NCBI GenBank assembly: GCA_945897465.1
Contig: CAMDFK010000008.1
Span: 1-64,000 of the forward strand
Direction of reading: 5' to 3'
DNA: 64,000 nt
From: Limnohabitans sp. Rim8
Lineage (GTDB): Bacteria; Pseudomonadota; Gammaproteobacteria; Burkholderiales; Burkholderiaceae_C
A model generated the notes under the pieces. The model did not search any database and was not told the origin of the DNA. It saw nothing but the letters and a program-made list of their open reading frames with translations. The translations under genes and the position numbers were made by a program. Of the stretch, positions 44,094-53,440 are shown one piece after another; position 1 is the first letter of the stretch; the number at the start of each line of letters is the position of its first letter.

Positions 44094-45590
44094 ATGGAAG
44101 CTTTTGACGCCCTGATGGGCGGCTTCGCCATTGCAATGCAACCGACCACCCTGATGTGGGGTTTCATCGGTTGTTTTGTGGGCACACTGGTGGGTGTCTT
44201 GCCAGGCATTGGCCCGGCGCTGACCATCGCCCTGCTGCTGCCACTGACCTACCATGTGCCGGCCACCAGCATGTTCGTCATGTTTGCGGGCATCTACTAC
44301 GGCGCTGCCTATGGTGGCTCCACCACCTCCATCTTGCTCAACACCCCAGGTGAATCGGCCGCAGTGGTCACTGCTTTGGAGGGCAACAAAATGGCGCGGC
44401 GTGGTCGCGCAGGTCAGGCACTTGCCACTGCTGCCATCGGCAGCTTTGTGGCTGGCACCATCGGCACTTTGGCATTGACTTTCTTTGCGCCCTTGGTGGT
44501 TGATGCGGCACTGGCTTTTGGCCCCGCCGAATACTTCAGCCTGATGGTGCTGTCCTTGGTGGCCGTGTCCGCCGTGCTGGGCAACTCCATGCTGCGCGGT
44601 GTGGTGGCGCTGAGTCTGGGTCTGCTGCTGGGCATGATCGGTATCGACCTGCAAACCGGTCAACCGCGCTTCACGTTTGGCCGTCCCGAACTGCTGGACG
44701 GCATCGAAGTGACCGTGGCGGCTGTGGGCCTGTTTGCGGTGGGTGAGGCTTTGTACCTGGCCTGGCAAGGGCGCGAGTCCAAAGGCGGCGAAGTGATGAA
44801 GTTGTCGGGCAGCCTCTGGATGAGCAAAAGCGACTGGGGTCGATCTTGGAAAGCCTGGTTCCGCGGTGCGTTTTACGGCTTCCCCATCGGCGCCATGCCT
44901 GCAGGCGGCGCCGAGTTGCCCACCTTGCTGTCGTACTACACCGAAAAAAAGCTCTCCAAACATCCCGAAGAATTTGGCCACGGTGCCATTGAAGGCGTGG
45001 CCGGCCCTGAAGCCGCCAACAACGCGGCCGCGGCGGGTGTGCTCATGCCCTTGCTCACCCTGGGCATCCCCACATCTGCCACAGCGGCCATCATGCTGTC
45101 GGCCTTTGAAGGCTACGGCATCCAGACGGGTCCCCAACTCTTCAGCCAACAAGGTGGTTTGGTCTGGACCCTGATTGCCAGCCTCTACATAGGCAACGTG
45201 ATCTTGCTGGTCTTGAACCTGCCTCTGGTCAGCCTGTGGGTCAAGCTGCTCAAGATTCCACCGCCTTGGCTCTACGCGGGCATCATCGTCATCTCGACAG
45301 CAGGCGTTTACGGCGCAGGCAATTCGGTGTTCAACGTGGGCATGCTCTTCTTGTTTGGCCTGCTGGGTTATTTGATGCGGCGCTTTGACTTTCCAGCGGC
45401 ACCGCTCATCGTGGGCCTGATCCTGGCCCCAATGGCCGAGCAATCCATGCGCCAGGCCCTGACCATCAGCCAAGGCGAGTGGTCTACCTTCTTCACGCGG
45501 CCTTTGTCGGGCAGCCTGATGGCGATCTCGGTTTTGCTGCTCGTGGCTCCGACACTGTGGCGAAAATTCCGCAATTCAGCCAAGCGCTGA
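44094..45590 (+). CDS. tctA: Tripartite tricarboxylate transporter large membrane subunit TctA
   Basis: Main transport subunit (498 aa, about 11-12 membrane helices). It carries the two TctA signatures: [20 protein letters not shown] near residue 30, and [20 protein letters not shown] near 300. [22 protein letters not shown] is also diagnostic. Uses ion gradient to import tricarboxylates or other organic acids. Separated from tctB by 59 bases. Confidence 0.96.
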   Translation: MEAFDALMGGFAIAMQPTTLMWGFIGCFVGTLVGVLPGIGPALTIALLLPLTYHVPATSMFVMFAGIYYGAAYGGSTTSILLNTPGESAAVVTALEGNKMARRGRAGQALATAAIGSFVAGTIGTLALTFFAPLVVDAALAFGPAEYFSLMVLSLVAVSAVLGNSMLRGVVALSLGLLLGMIGIDLQTGQPRFTFGRPELLDGIEVTVAAVGLFAVGEALYLAWQGRESKGGEVMKLSGSLWMSKSDWGRSWKAWFRGAFYGFPIGAMPAGGAELPTLLSYYTEKKLSKHPEEFGHGAIEGVAGPEAANNAAAAGVLMPLLTLGIPTSATAAIMLSAFEGYGIQTGPQLFSQQGGLVWTLIASLYIGNVILLVLNLPLVSLWVKLLKIPPPWLYAGIIVISTAGVYGAGNSVFNVGMLFLFGLLGYLMRRFDFPAAPLIVGLILAPMAEQSMRQALTISQGEWSTFFTRPLSGSLMAISVLLLVAPTLWRKFRNSAKR

Positions 45591-45668
45591 TACGTAATAA
45601 CCCGCTTTAAAAACCTCTCTATTTTTGGTTTGATTCACATTCCTTTTTAACTACAAGCGCAAAGAGAC

Positions 45669-46670
45669 ATGCAAGACACTTCAAACCCCCTGATTCCACG
45701 CCGTGACTACCTCAAATGGATGGGCGCTGCCGGCCTCGCGGCCACTGGCGTATCCGGTCATGCCCAATCGGCTTGGCCCAACAAACCCATCCGTTGGATC
45801 ATCCCCTTTGCGCCGGGTGGCACCTCGAGCATCGTGGCTCGCGGGATTGCGGCCCAGCTGACCAAGCAAATGGGCGTGTCCTTTGTCATCGACAACAAAG
45901 GTGGCGGTGGCGGTGTGCCCGCCATGCAAGAACTCCACCGTGCCCCAGCAGACGGCTACACCATCATCATGAGCCACATCGGCCTGATGGCGGTCAACCC
46001 CTTGATCTACCCCGACAGCGGTTACGACGTGAACAAGGACTTTGTGCCCGTGACCCTGTTGTCGCGTGTGCCCAGCTTGTTTGTGGTGCACAAAGACGTC
46101 CCGGCCACCGACCTGAAATCATTGATCGCCTACGTCAAGTCCCGACCCGGTCAGCTCAACTATGCCTCTGCAGGCAACGCCAGCGCAGGCCACTTGGCCA
46201 TGGAAGCGCTCAAGCTCGCCACCGGCATGTTCATCACGCACATCCCCTACCGCGGCACAGGCCCCGCACTCAACGACGTGCTGGCCGGTCGCATCCAGTT
46301 GTTCTCTGCAGGCACCCCTGCCCTGTTGCCACACATCAAGAGCGGCGCACTGCGCTGCATTGCCGTGGGCACGACCGATCGCATCCCGGTTTTGCCCGAC
46401 GTGCCCACCGTGCAGGAATTGGGCTTCAAAGACTTTGAAACCGTGCAGTGGTACGGCATCCACGCCCGCACAGGCACACCACCCGAGATCATCACCAAAC
46501 TGCAGCAAGAATGCGCCAAAGCCGTGAAGTCGCCCGAAGTGGTGGCGCAAAACGCAGCCGAAAGCGCCATTCCGGGCGGCGGCTCATCTGCTGAATACGC
46601 GGCCTTTGTGGCCCGTGAACAGTCCCGCTGGAAAGAGGTTGTGATCAAGGCGCAGATCCGACCCGGTTGA
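45669..46670 (+). CDS. Second Bug-family periplasmic binding protein
   Basis: 333-aa TctC/Bug homologue with a Tat-like signal (PRRDYLKWMGAAGLAATGVS), WIIPFAPGGTSSIVARGIAA, GGGGGVPAMQELHRAPADGY and the HIPYRGTGPALNDVLAGRI loop typical of Bug proteins. It lies 78 bases after tctA, same strand, so it may use the same membrane subunits with another ligand. Ligand cannot be assigned. Confidence 0.9.
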   Translation: MQDTSNPLIPRRDYLKWMGAAGLAATGVSGHAQSAWPNKPIRWIIPFAPGGTSSIVARGIAAQLTKQMGVSFVIDNKGGGGGVPAMQELHRAPADGYTIIMSHIGLMAVNPLIYPDSGYDVNKDFVPVTLLSRVPSLFVVHKDVPATDLKSLIAYVKSRPGQLNYASAGNASAGHLAMEALKLATGMFITHIPYRGTGPALNDVLAGRIQLFSAGTPALLPHIKSGALRCIAVGTTDRIPVLPDVPTVQELGFKDFETVQWYGIHARTGTPPEIITKLQQECAKAVKSPEVVAQNAAESAIPGGGSSAEYAAFVAREQSRWKEVVIKAQIRPG

Positions 46671-46680
46671 TATCACCGTC

Positions 46681-47109
46681 TCATGACTTGGACGTGCGCC
46701 TGCTCTGCAGCATGGCCACGTTCATCTCGCCGTCTAGCGCAGAAGCATAAAAACGTTCGATCATTTGCACCGATGTGCGGGCATTGCGTGCCAGCGTCAG
46801 CATGTCAATGCCCTGGCCGTAGAGCAATCGAAACATAATGGAGGTATGCCGCAAACAATAGAGTGTTCTCAAGCGGCCCATCTGATCCTCGGGTTCCACA
46901 CCCGCCTCACGCATCACCCACTTGAACCAAAAACCCATGACAGCCAAGGCATAGTTGCGATCTGTCTCTGCCGGTAAGAAAACATAGTGATCTGGCTCTC
47001 CACGGCCTTCTCGTCGCGCCTGCGCCAAGGCCGCCTCGTAGACCTGAACCGCTGGTCGCAATGTCACCATCGGAGCAGCGGCTGCCATTGCCCTTCTTGA
47101 CCCAGGCAC
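46681..47109 (-). pseudogene. C-terminal fragment of a tyrosine recombinase (integrase)
   Basis: About 130 codons of the catalytic C-terminus: LYCLRHTSIMFRLLYGQGID with the conserved box II arginine, then the nucleophile tyrosine in ARTSVQMIERFYA. The N-terminal and core-binding domains are missing; the homology begins near 47055, where it joins the XRE remnant. The GTG at 47109 is arbitrary. A full integrase would be three times longer. Confidence 0.85.
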
Positions 47110-47309
47110 TGCACCCGTTTGATCCAGGAGTTAAGCGAACCTTTGCCTTTATTTTCAAGCGTGTTGAGCGTGCTGCGCGACACGTCCATGCCCTGCGCCA
47201 AGTCGGCTTGGGGGATTTCTTTTTGAACCCTCAGGCTTTTCAATCGCTAGGCCAAAACCAGTGCGATTTCTTCAGACGAGGAAAATTTGAAGTCTAAAAA
47301 TTCAGTCAT
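47064..47309 (-). pseudogene. XRE-family (HipB-like) regulator remnant with in-frame amber stop
   Basis: Minus-strand reading from the ATG at 47309 gives MTEFLDFKFSSSEEIALVLA, then TAG at 47249-47247, then RLKSLRVQKEIPQADLAQGM and DVSRSTLNTLENKGKGSLNS. This is a helix-turn-helix antitoxin-type protein interrupted by one nonsense codon at codon 21. Its C-terminus runs into the integrase fragment. It is separate from the intact HipB at 48721-48966. Confidence 0.8.
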
Positions 47310-47391
47310 AGAAACTTAAAATTGGATCAATGACTGATATTTTGACCATTGATGGCGTTGTGTCCATTGCCTGTGACAAACGCGGGAGCCG

Positions 47392-48717
47392 TCAATCTCC
47401 AGATTGCAGTCGTCGGCTCATCGCCCATGTGCCTTTGGCCACCTTGTCAAACAATGCTTCCGGAAAATCATTTGGCAGTTGTTTGGCGACTTCTTCCAGT
47501 GCAGTGGGTAACCTTGCGGCCATACGGCGCATGCTGCCCTCCATGTCTGCGTAACCTTCACGTTTGGCAGTATCTAAAAAATGCCGAGGCTGGATGGTTT
47601 TGATGTGGTAGTGAGGATTCTTTCCGCGCAAAGCCATGGCCATTTTTAATTTGTCATCCGCCACCTGCTGCACCCCTGGTCCGGCAATTGGCCAAGCAGA
47701 CAAGATGTCGTACAGGGGTGTTAACCGATGTGCCCCACCAGGCAAAAGAGAAAGACTGTAATTTTTGGCGTGACCATCAGTGGCCGCCAGCATCCAGAAA
47801 AACAGCTGCGACTCAAACAAGGTCCGCAAATCACCTTGGGCATTGCTCGATGTGCGCAACAGTGCAGCCAATGACTGAAGCCCGGGGCCGCCGTCGGTTT
47901 CATATTTCAAATGACTGGGCAGGCCCAAGGCTTGGCAGAAGTCTTCCTGCGGCAGGCGCAGCCAATAGGCACCAGTGGCCGCCATCCGCCGGTCAAAACG
48001 TTTGACCACCAGTGCTTTTTGGGGCCCCCAATGTCCGATTTCACAAGAGGCGACTGGCAAACCCAAAGCTTTAGCCAGCTGGGCACACAGCCATTCGTTT
48101 TCTACCGAGCTGCTCATGTCGGCTTGTCGATTGCCAACCAGGCCCATGGGCAATTTAAAAATATGCGTGGTGGGTGTTGCACCGTGCGGCTTGCACCATT
48201 GGCCTTGATGCCAAGTCAAGGCGGTTTTTTCTTGTGCACCCGCCAATGAAATTCGAAAATTCTCATCGTCATTTCCGCTCATGGGGTGGGCTGTTGTGAC
48301 CACACGGCCTAACCATTGTTCAATCTCTTGCGCACTGAGCGGCTGCACTTCGATGGCATTCCACCCCAAAGGCTCCATATCGATGGGTAAAAGTTGCACG
48401 GCACCCACACAATCTCGACCAATGGCAGTCAAAAGATCAAAGGCACTTGTGCTGGCTGTTCTGAAGTTTGTTTGCGCCCGACGCCGAATCTCGGTGCTGT
48501 CAGGCAACAGATTGTCAAAGTAGTTTTCGACCATTCGGCCGCGCAGGGCCTGTCCCGTCATGGGTAAAGACAATGAAAGTGGTCTCACCGAGTCAGAGCG
48601 GTACCAACTGTCGGCATAGATCAGTTCGTGCGTGCCATTGCCCAACAAGGTCCACTGGCCCAGCAGTTCACCGTTCATCCAGATGTTCAGTGCACGGCTG
48701 TGAGAATGTCGTCCCAT
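47392..48717 (-). CDS. hipA: HipA-family serine/threonine kinase toxin
   Basis: 441-aa protein with the HipA N-subdomain (MVENYFDNLLPDST near residue 62), the nucleotide-binding region RISLAGAQEKTAL (155-167), ALVVKRFDR (235-243), catalytic loop DGHAKNYS at 314-321 and LYDILSA with the metal aspartate D337. E. coli HipA phosphorylates glutamyl-tRNA synthetase and triggers persistence. All catalytic residues are present. Three bases separate it from hipB upstream. Confidence 0.92.
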   Translation of the reverse strand: MGRHSHSRALNIWMNGELLGQWTLLGNGTHELIYADSWYRSDSVRPLSLSLPMTGQALRGRMVENYFDNLLPDSTEIRRRAQTNFRTASTSAFDLLTAIGRDCVGAVQLLPIDMEPLGWNAIEVQPLSAQEIEQWLGRVVTTAHPMSGNDDENFRISLAGAQEKTALTWHQGQWCKPHGATPTTHIFKLPMGLVGNRQADMSSSVENEWLCAQLAKALGLPVASCEIGHWGPQKALVVKRFDRRMAATGAYWLRLPQEDFCQALGLPSHLKYETDGGPGLQSLAALLRTSSNAQGDLRTLFESQLFFWMLAATDGHAKNYSLSLLPGGAHRLTPLYDILSAWPIAGPGVQQVADDKLKMAMALRGKNPHYHIKTIQPRHFLDTAKREGYADMEGSMRRMAARLPTALEEVAKQLPNDFPEALFDKVAKGTWAMSRRLQSGD

Positions 48718-48720
48718 GGC

Positions 48721-48966
48721 CTACCACTCACTGTGGGGTGCAGCTTTTTCAACTGGACTGCGCAAAACCAACTCCAAGCCCAAAGCATTGACCAACACGA
48801 GCAACCGTTCAATCGACAAACGACCTGGGCTATTTTCAAGTTCTGACAAACGGGCTTGGCTGATGCCCAATCGTGCCGCAGCCTGGGCTTGGGTCATGGC
48901 TTGCGCTTTGCGGTTGGCCGTCAGCAGGTGGCCAAGTTGCTGCGCAGTACTGAGTTTGTATTCCAT
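48721..48966 (-). CDS. hipB: HipB-family antitoxin / repressor
   Basis: 81-aa helix-turn-helix protein (QLGHLLTANRKAQAMTQAQA, AARLGISQARLSELEN) that would neutralise HipA and repress the operon. The recognition helix and length fit HipB. GGAGAAACC precedes the ATG. Upstream bases contain CAATATTTTCAATAT and a related GATATTTTGAAT, candidate operator half-sites in an AT-rich promoter. Confidence 0.9.
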   Translation of the reverse strand: MEYKLSTAQQLGHLLTANRKAQAMTQAQAAARLGISQARLSELENSPGRLSIERLLVLVNALGLELVLRSPVEKAAPHSEW

Positions 48967-49101
48967 ATCGGTTTCTCCAATATTTTCAATATATCATCTT
49001 TACAGATAAATTCAAAATATCGGCTTTACCAATGCATGCCAATGGGCATGCTGAAACTCAGCACCTGCAGCCCAATCAAATCGAGATGAACTGCGCAGCG
49101 C
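48967..49101. promoter_or_regulatory. AT-rich hipBA promoter region
   Basis: Between hipB and the dppF stop. Imperfect repeats AATATTTTCAATATAT (about 48979-48994) and AATTCAAAATATC (about 49009-49021) could be HipB operators. No intrinsic terminator for dppF is seen. Confidence 0.4.
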
Positions 49102-50109
49102 TCACACCACTGCGTGGCAAGCGATCTTGATGCCTTTGAAGTCACGCAAAGCGGGGCGCTCGGCGCGGCAGATGTCGGTGGCCTGCGGGCAGCGGGGGTG
49201 GAAGGTGCAGCCGCTCGGCGGGTTGAGCGGGTTGGGCACTTCGCCTTGCACCGGGGTGCGGGCGCGGCCGGTGTCGTGCATTTTGGGAATCGCGTCCAGC
49301 AGCATCTTGGTGTAGGGGTGCTGCGGGTTACCAAACAGGCTGTGTTTGTCGGCCAGCTCCACCAATCGGCCCAAGTACATCACACCCACCCGGTCACTCA
49401 CATGGCGCACCACGGCCAGGTTGTGGCTGATGAAGAGATAGGTCAGGCCCCGCTCGCGCTGCAGGTCTTTCATGATGTTGAGCACCTGCGCCTGCACGCT
49501 CACATCGAGCGCCGAGGTGGGCTCGTCGCACACCAGAAACTCGGGTGCAGTGGCCAAAGCGCGGGCAATCGAGATGCGCTGGCGCTGCCCGCCCGAGAAC
49601 TGGTGCGGGTACTTGACCATGTCGAGCGGCGACAGCCCCACAGATTGGAGCAAATCGGCCACGCGGGCTTTGAGCTCTTCGGCATCGCTGATCAAGCCAT
49701 GCTCTTTGAGCGGCTCGCCAATGATGTTGTCCACCGTCCAGCGTGGGTTCAGGCTGGCATAGGGGTCTTGGAAAATCATCTGAATGCGCTGGCGCATGGC
49801 CTTGGCGTCGCTCGATTTGAAGGCGGCGTGCGCGTCTTGCCCGTCAAAGGTCAGGCCGCCGCGTGTGGGCTCGTAAAGGCCCACCAGCAAGCGGGCCACG
49901 GTGCTTTTGCCGCAGCCAGACTCACCGACCAAGGCCAGGGTTTTGCCGCGCTCGATCTCAAAACTCACGCCATCCACAGCGTTGAGCATTTGGCGCGGTT
50001 TGCGCTCGATCACGCGGTTGAGCCAAGGGGCCGACACATCAAAGGTTTTGGCCAGGTCGTGCGCCACCACCAAAGGCTGAGGTTTGGCGTTGTTCGTGCT
50101 GACGCTCAT
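49102..50109 (-). CDS. dppF: Dipeptide/oligopeptide ABC transporter ATPase (DppF/OppF type)
   Basis: 335-aa ATPase with Walker [10 protein letters not shown], signature [15 protein letters not shown], Walker [13 protein letters not shown] and the switch histidine. The C-terminal oligopeptide-type extension has the cysteine cluster of the family ([15 protein letters not shown]). The ATG at 50109 overlaps the dppD stop. Last gene of the operon. Confidence 0.92.
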   Translation of the reverse strand: MSVSTNNAKPQPLVVAHDLAKTFDVSAPWLNRVIERKPRQMLNAVDGVSFEIERGKTLALVGESGCGKSTVARLLVGLYEPTRGGLTFDGQDAHAAFKSSDAKAMRQRIQMIFQDPYASLNPRWTVDNIIGEPLKEHGLISDAEELKARVADLLQSVGLSPLDMVKYPHQFSGGQRQRISIARALATAPEFLVCDEPTSALDVSVQAQVLNIMKDLQRERGLTYLFISHNLAVVRHVSDRVGVMYLGRLVELADKHSLFGNPQHPYTKMLLDAIPKMHDTGRARTPVQGEVPNPLNPPSGCTFHPRCPQATDICRAERPALRDFKGIKIACHAVV

Positions 50110-51074
50110 GCCGCGCTCCCTTCGTGCAGCCAGCAAGCGGCCTGGGTGTCGCCGGCCTGGACCAGATTGGGCCGGTCTTGGCGGCAGCGGTCAAAGGCTT
50201 TGGGGCAACGCGGATTGAAGGCACAGCCTTGCGGGATGGCGTTCAGGCGGGGCATGGCGCCGTCAATTTGGTTCAGCCGTTCGCGGTCCATGTCCATGTC
50301 GGGAATCGAGGCCATCAGGCCTGCGGTGTAAGGGTGAGCCGGTTGGTTGATGACCTGGTGCACCGGGCCAATTTCGGCCACGCGCCCGGCATACAACACC
50401 GCCACGCGGTCACAGGTTTCGGCGATCACACCCATATCGTGGGTGATCAGCATCACGGCTGCGCCTCGGTCTTTGCAGACTTTTTTGAGCAAGCTGATGA
50501 TCTGCGCCTGGATCGACACGTCAAGCGCCGTGGTCGGCTCGTCGGCCACAATCAGTTGCGGCTCGGCGGCCAGGGCCAAGGCGATGACCACACGTTGGCG
50601 CATGCCACCCGAAAACTGGTGCGGGTAATGGTCGATGCGCTCTTCGGCGGCCGAGATGCCAGTGTCCTTGAGCAGTTGGATGGCGCGTTGCCGCGCCTCT
50701 TGGGGCGTGACCGGCAGGTGCGCCAAAATGGTTTCGGTCAGCTGCTTGCCGATGGAGTACAGCGGGTTGAGCGAGGTCAGCGGGTCCTGAAAAATCGCAC
50801 CGATCTTGCGGCCCCGAATGTGGCGCATCTCGTCGTTGTTCAAGTGGTCAATCCGTTGACCTTCCAGCAAAATTTGTCCACTGGCCACTCGGCCCGGAGG
50901 CTCCAGCAGGCCAATGATGGCCGCGCCCGTGAGCGACTTGCCCGCACCCGACTCCCCCACCACCCCCAAAATCTCGCCTGGGGCGATGTCGAAAGAAATA
51001 TCGTCCAGCGCACGCAGCGTGCCGTGGCGGCTGGGGAATTCCACCACCAGATTTTTGACTTGTAAAAGGCTCAT
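50106..51074 (-). CDS. dppD: Dipeptide/oligopeptide ABC transporter ATPase (DppD/OppD type)
   Basis: 322-aa ATPase partner of DppF: Walker A GESGAGKSL, signature FSGGMRQRVVIALAL, Walker B LIVADEPTTALD, and the C-terminal CAFNPRCPKAFDRCR cysteine motif. It overlaps dppC upstream (51071-51074) and dppF downstream, so the three are tightly coupled. Confidence 0.92.
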   Translation of the reverse strand: MSLLQVKNLVVEFPSRHGTLRALDDISFDIAPGEILGVVGESGAGKSLTGAAIIGLLEPPGRVASGQILLEGQRIDHLNNDEMRHIRGRKIGAIFQDPLTSLNPLYSIGKQLTETILAHLPVTPQEARQRAIQLLKDTGISAAEERIDHYPHQFSGGMRQRVVIALALAAEPQLIVADEPTTALDVSIQAQIISLLKKVCKDRGAAVMLITHDMGVIAETCDRVAVLYAGRVAEIGPVHQVINQPAHPYTAGLMASIPDMDMDRERLNQIDGAMPRLNAIPQGCAFNPRCPKAFDRCRQDRPNLVQAGDTQAACWLHEGSAA

Positions 51075-51982
51075 CGCAATCTCGGGTTCAGCGCATCGCG
51101 CAACCAGTCACCCAGCAAGTTGACCGACAAGGCGATCAGCACCAGCATCAGGCCCGGGAAAATCGTGATCCACCACTCGCCCGAGAACAAATAGTCATTG
51201 CCCACGCGGATCAGCGTGCCCAAGGAGGGCGAGGTGGGCGGAGCACCCACACCCAGAAACGACAGCGTCGCCTCGGTGATGATGGCCGTGGCCACCTGGA
51301 TGGTGGCCAGCACCATGACCGGGCCCATCACGTTGGGCAACACATGCTTGAACATGATGCGCAAGGGGGCCACACCCGTGACACGCGCAGCCTGTACATA
51401 TTCCTTGTTGCGCTCCACCAAGGTGGTGCCGCGCACGGTGCGGGCGTATTGCACCCAGCCGGTCAATGAGATCGACAGAATCAAGACGCCAAAAGCCAAC
51501 GATTCGTGCGCGTCAGGAAACAAGGCACGCCCCACGCCCGCGATCAAGAGCGCCACCAAAATGGCAGGGAATGACAGCATCACGTCGCACAAGCGCATGA
51601 GCAAGGCGTCGATCCAGCCTCCCCGAAAACCCGCCAACAAGCCCAAGCCAACACCCACCAAGACCGACAAAATGACCGAGGCCAGGCCCACGACCAAGGA
51701 GATGCGCGAGCCGTAGATGATGGCCGACAAAATGTCACGGCCTTGGTCATCGGTGCCCAACAAGAACTTGGTACTGCCGCCCTCCATCCAGGCCGGCGGC
51801 AAGCGGGCATCGCTCAGTTCCAGCGTGGCCAGATCAAACGGATTGCTGGGGGCCACCCAGCCGGCGAACACGGCTGCAAACAGGCACACAAAGGCGATGG
51901 CCGCCGCCAACATGGCCGTCGGCGACTGGCGAAAGCTGTAGCCCACATCGCTGTGAAGCCAACGGGTCAAGGCATTGCTCAT
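51071..51982 (-). CDS. dppC: Dipeptide/oligopeptide ABC transporter permease (DppC type)
   Basis: 303-aa inner-membrane permease with an N-terminal helix, the LLGTDDQGRDILSAIIYGSR segment typical of DppC/OppC, and the EAA loop (YVQAARVTGVAPLRIMFKHV) that docks the ATPases. ATG at 51982 is preferred to a GTG 12 bases earlier. About 200 bases separate it from the amidohydrolase gene upstream, filled by a palindromic repeat. Confidence 0.92.
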   Translation of the reverse strand: MSNALTRWLHSDVGYSFRQSPTAMLAAAIAFVCLFAAVFAGWVAPSNPFDLATLELSDARLPPAWMEGGSTKFLLGTDDQGRDILSAIIYGSRISLVVGLASVILSVLVGVGLGLLAGFRGGWIDALLMRLCDVMLSFPAILVALLIAGVGRALFPDAHESLAFGVLILSISLTGWVQYARTVRGTTLVERNKEYVQAARVTGVAPLRIMFKHVLPNVMGPVMVLATIQVATAIITEATLSFLGVGAPPTSPSLGTLIRVGNDYLFSGEWWITIFPGLMLVLIALSVNLLGDWLRDALNPRLR

Positions 51983-52187
51983 GGTCTCATCCACGTCATG
52001 GGCTTGAGGGGCATTGAGTTCTCCTGGAATTGGGGCGTGAATGACTGGGTGGGGAACAGGGGCGGCATGGCGAGGTCACTTGGGTCCGTCATTGCGAGGT
52101 ACGAAGCAATCCATGGAATGCCGCGTCGCTGCGCTCCTGGCAGTGACAGTGACGTGGTTTTGGCTCTGGTGACCGCGTAAATCATTG
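51983..52187. other. Intergenic gap between the amidohydrolase and dppC
   Basis: 205 bases without a gene inside an otherwise tight operon. It contains the palindromic repeat at 52088-52147. No promoter could be recognised with confidence on the minus strand. Confidence 0.5.
52088..52147. repeat. Dispersed palindromic repeat (copy 3)
   Basis: GTCATTGCGAGGTACGAAGC at 52088 and the opposing arm at about 52123-52147 (reading GTCACTGCCAGGAGCGCAGC on the other strand) form an imperfect palindrome. The family also occurs at 3981-4052 and 39363-39465. Confidence 0.78.
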
Positions 52188-53438
52188 TCATGCGTCGATC
52201 ACCCCAGAGGCCATGGGCAAAGCCTGCTCGATCAAGCTGGCATGCAAAGCCGCGCCCAAAGGCAAGATGTCGTCATTGAAGTCGTAGCGGCTGTTGTGCA
52301 GTGGGTGCGGGCCGGGGCCGTGTGGCAAGCCCTGGCCAATGCGGATGTACGCCCCGGGCTTGGCCTGGAGCATGAAAGAAAAATCTTCGCCGCCCATGCT
52401 GGGCACCATGTCGCGCCAAACCTTGTCTTCACCCACCAAAGCCGCCGCCACATCGCAAGCGAAACGTGCTTCGGGCACGGTGTTCACGGTGGCAGGGTAG
52501 ACGCGCTCGTAGGTCAATTCGGCCGAAGCACCAAAGCCTTGCGCCACACCGATGCACAAGGCACGCAGGCGGTCTTCGATCTGGTCCTGCACCCGCTCGC
52601 TGTAGGTACGTACCGTGCCCACCAAGGTGGCCTCCCCCGGGATCACACTCATGGCCCCAGGGTGGCCCGCTTGCATCGAGCAAATGCTGATGACCGCTTG
52701 GTCAAACGCCGACAGGTTGCGCGAGACCACACTTTGCACAGCGGTGATGATGTGAGCAGCCACCAGCACCGGGTCCACACCCTGGTGCGGGCGGGCGCCA
52801 TGTCCACCCTTGCCGATGACGCGGATCTCGATGCGGTCCACCGCCGCCTGCATGGGGCCGGGAGTGATGCCGATCACGCCCAAAGGCGTCTCGGGCGAAT
52901 TGTGTTGGGCATAGACCTGTTCGCACGGGAAGCGCTCAAACAGACCGTCTTGCATCATGGCGCGGGCACCGGCGTAGCCTTCTTCGCCGGGCTGAAAAAT
53001 CAGCACGGCGGTGCCATCAAAGCGCCGGGTTTCGGCCAGATAACGCGCTGCCCCCATCAGCATGGCGGTGTGGCCGTCGTGGCCACAGCCGTGCATCAGG
53101 CCAGGCTTGGACGAGCGCCAGGTGCATTCGTTGTGCTCGGTCAAAGGCAAGGCGTCCATGTCGGCCCGCAGGCCAATCATGCGGCCGGGGTTGCTGGCCG
53201 AACGGCCTTGGCCGTGCACCAGCGCCACCACGCCGGTTTTGCCAATGCCGGTGTGGATGCTGTCCACGCCACACACCTTGAGCATCTCGGCCACTCGGCC
53301 CGAGGTGTAGACCTCTTCAAAGCCCAGCTCGGGGTGGGCGTGCAGGTCACGCCTGAAGGCGGTGAGCTCAGGGTGGAACTGGGCAATGCGTGCAAACGCC
53401 GCGCCACGCCCCAACACCGATTGCAAAGAAGCACCCAC
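52188..53438 (-). CDS. M20-family amidohydrolase (hippurate hydrolase / N-acyl amino acid type)
   Basis: 416-aa metallohydrolase with LHAHPELGFEE, LRADMDALPLTE, the metal-binding MHGCGHDGHTAMLMG, QPGEEGYAGA and GGEDFSFM. These are the M20D signatures shared by hippurate hydrolases and carboxypeptidases. Cytosolic; it would cleave an imported acyl-amino acid or peptide. It sits between dppB and dppC, overlapping the dppB end. The GTG at 53438 has a G-rich site 8 bases upstream; a TTG at 53444 is the alternative. Confidence 0.9.
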   Translation of the reverse strand: MGASLQSVLGRGAAFARIAQFHPELTAFRRDLHAHPELGFEEVYTSGRVAEMLKVCGVDSIHTGIGKTGVVALVHGQGRSASNPGRMIGLRADMDALPLTEHNECTWRSSKPGLMHGCGHDGHTAMLMGAARYLAETRRFDGTAVLIFQPGEEGYAGARAMMQDGLFERFPCEQVYAQHNSPETPLGVIGITPGPMQAAVDRIEIRVIGKGGHGARPHQGVDPVLVAAHIITAVQSVVSRNLSAFDQAVISICSMQAGHPGAMSVIPGEATLVGTVRTYSERVQDQIEDRLRALCIGVAQGFGASAELTYERVYPATVNTVPEARFACDVAAALVGEDKVWRDMVPSMGGEDFSFMLQAKPGAYIRIGQGLPHGPGPHPLHNSRYDFNDDILPLGAALHASLIEQALPMASGVIDA

Positions 53439-53440
53439 GC

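Noticed and set aside
43548..45473. Antisense open frame of about 640 codons opposite tctB-tctA
   Set aside because: Gln/His-rich shadow of transmembrane genes; no domain pattern.
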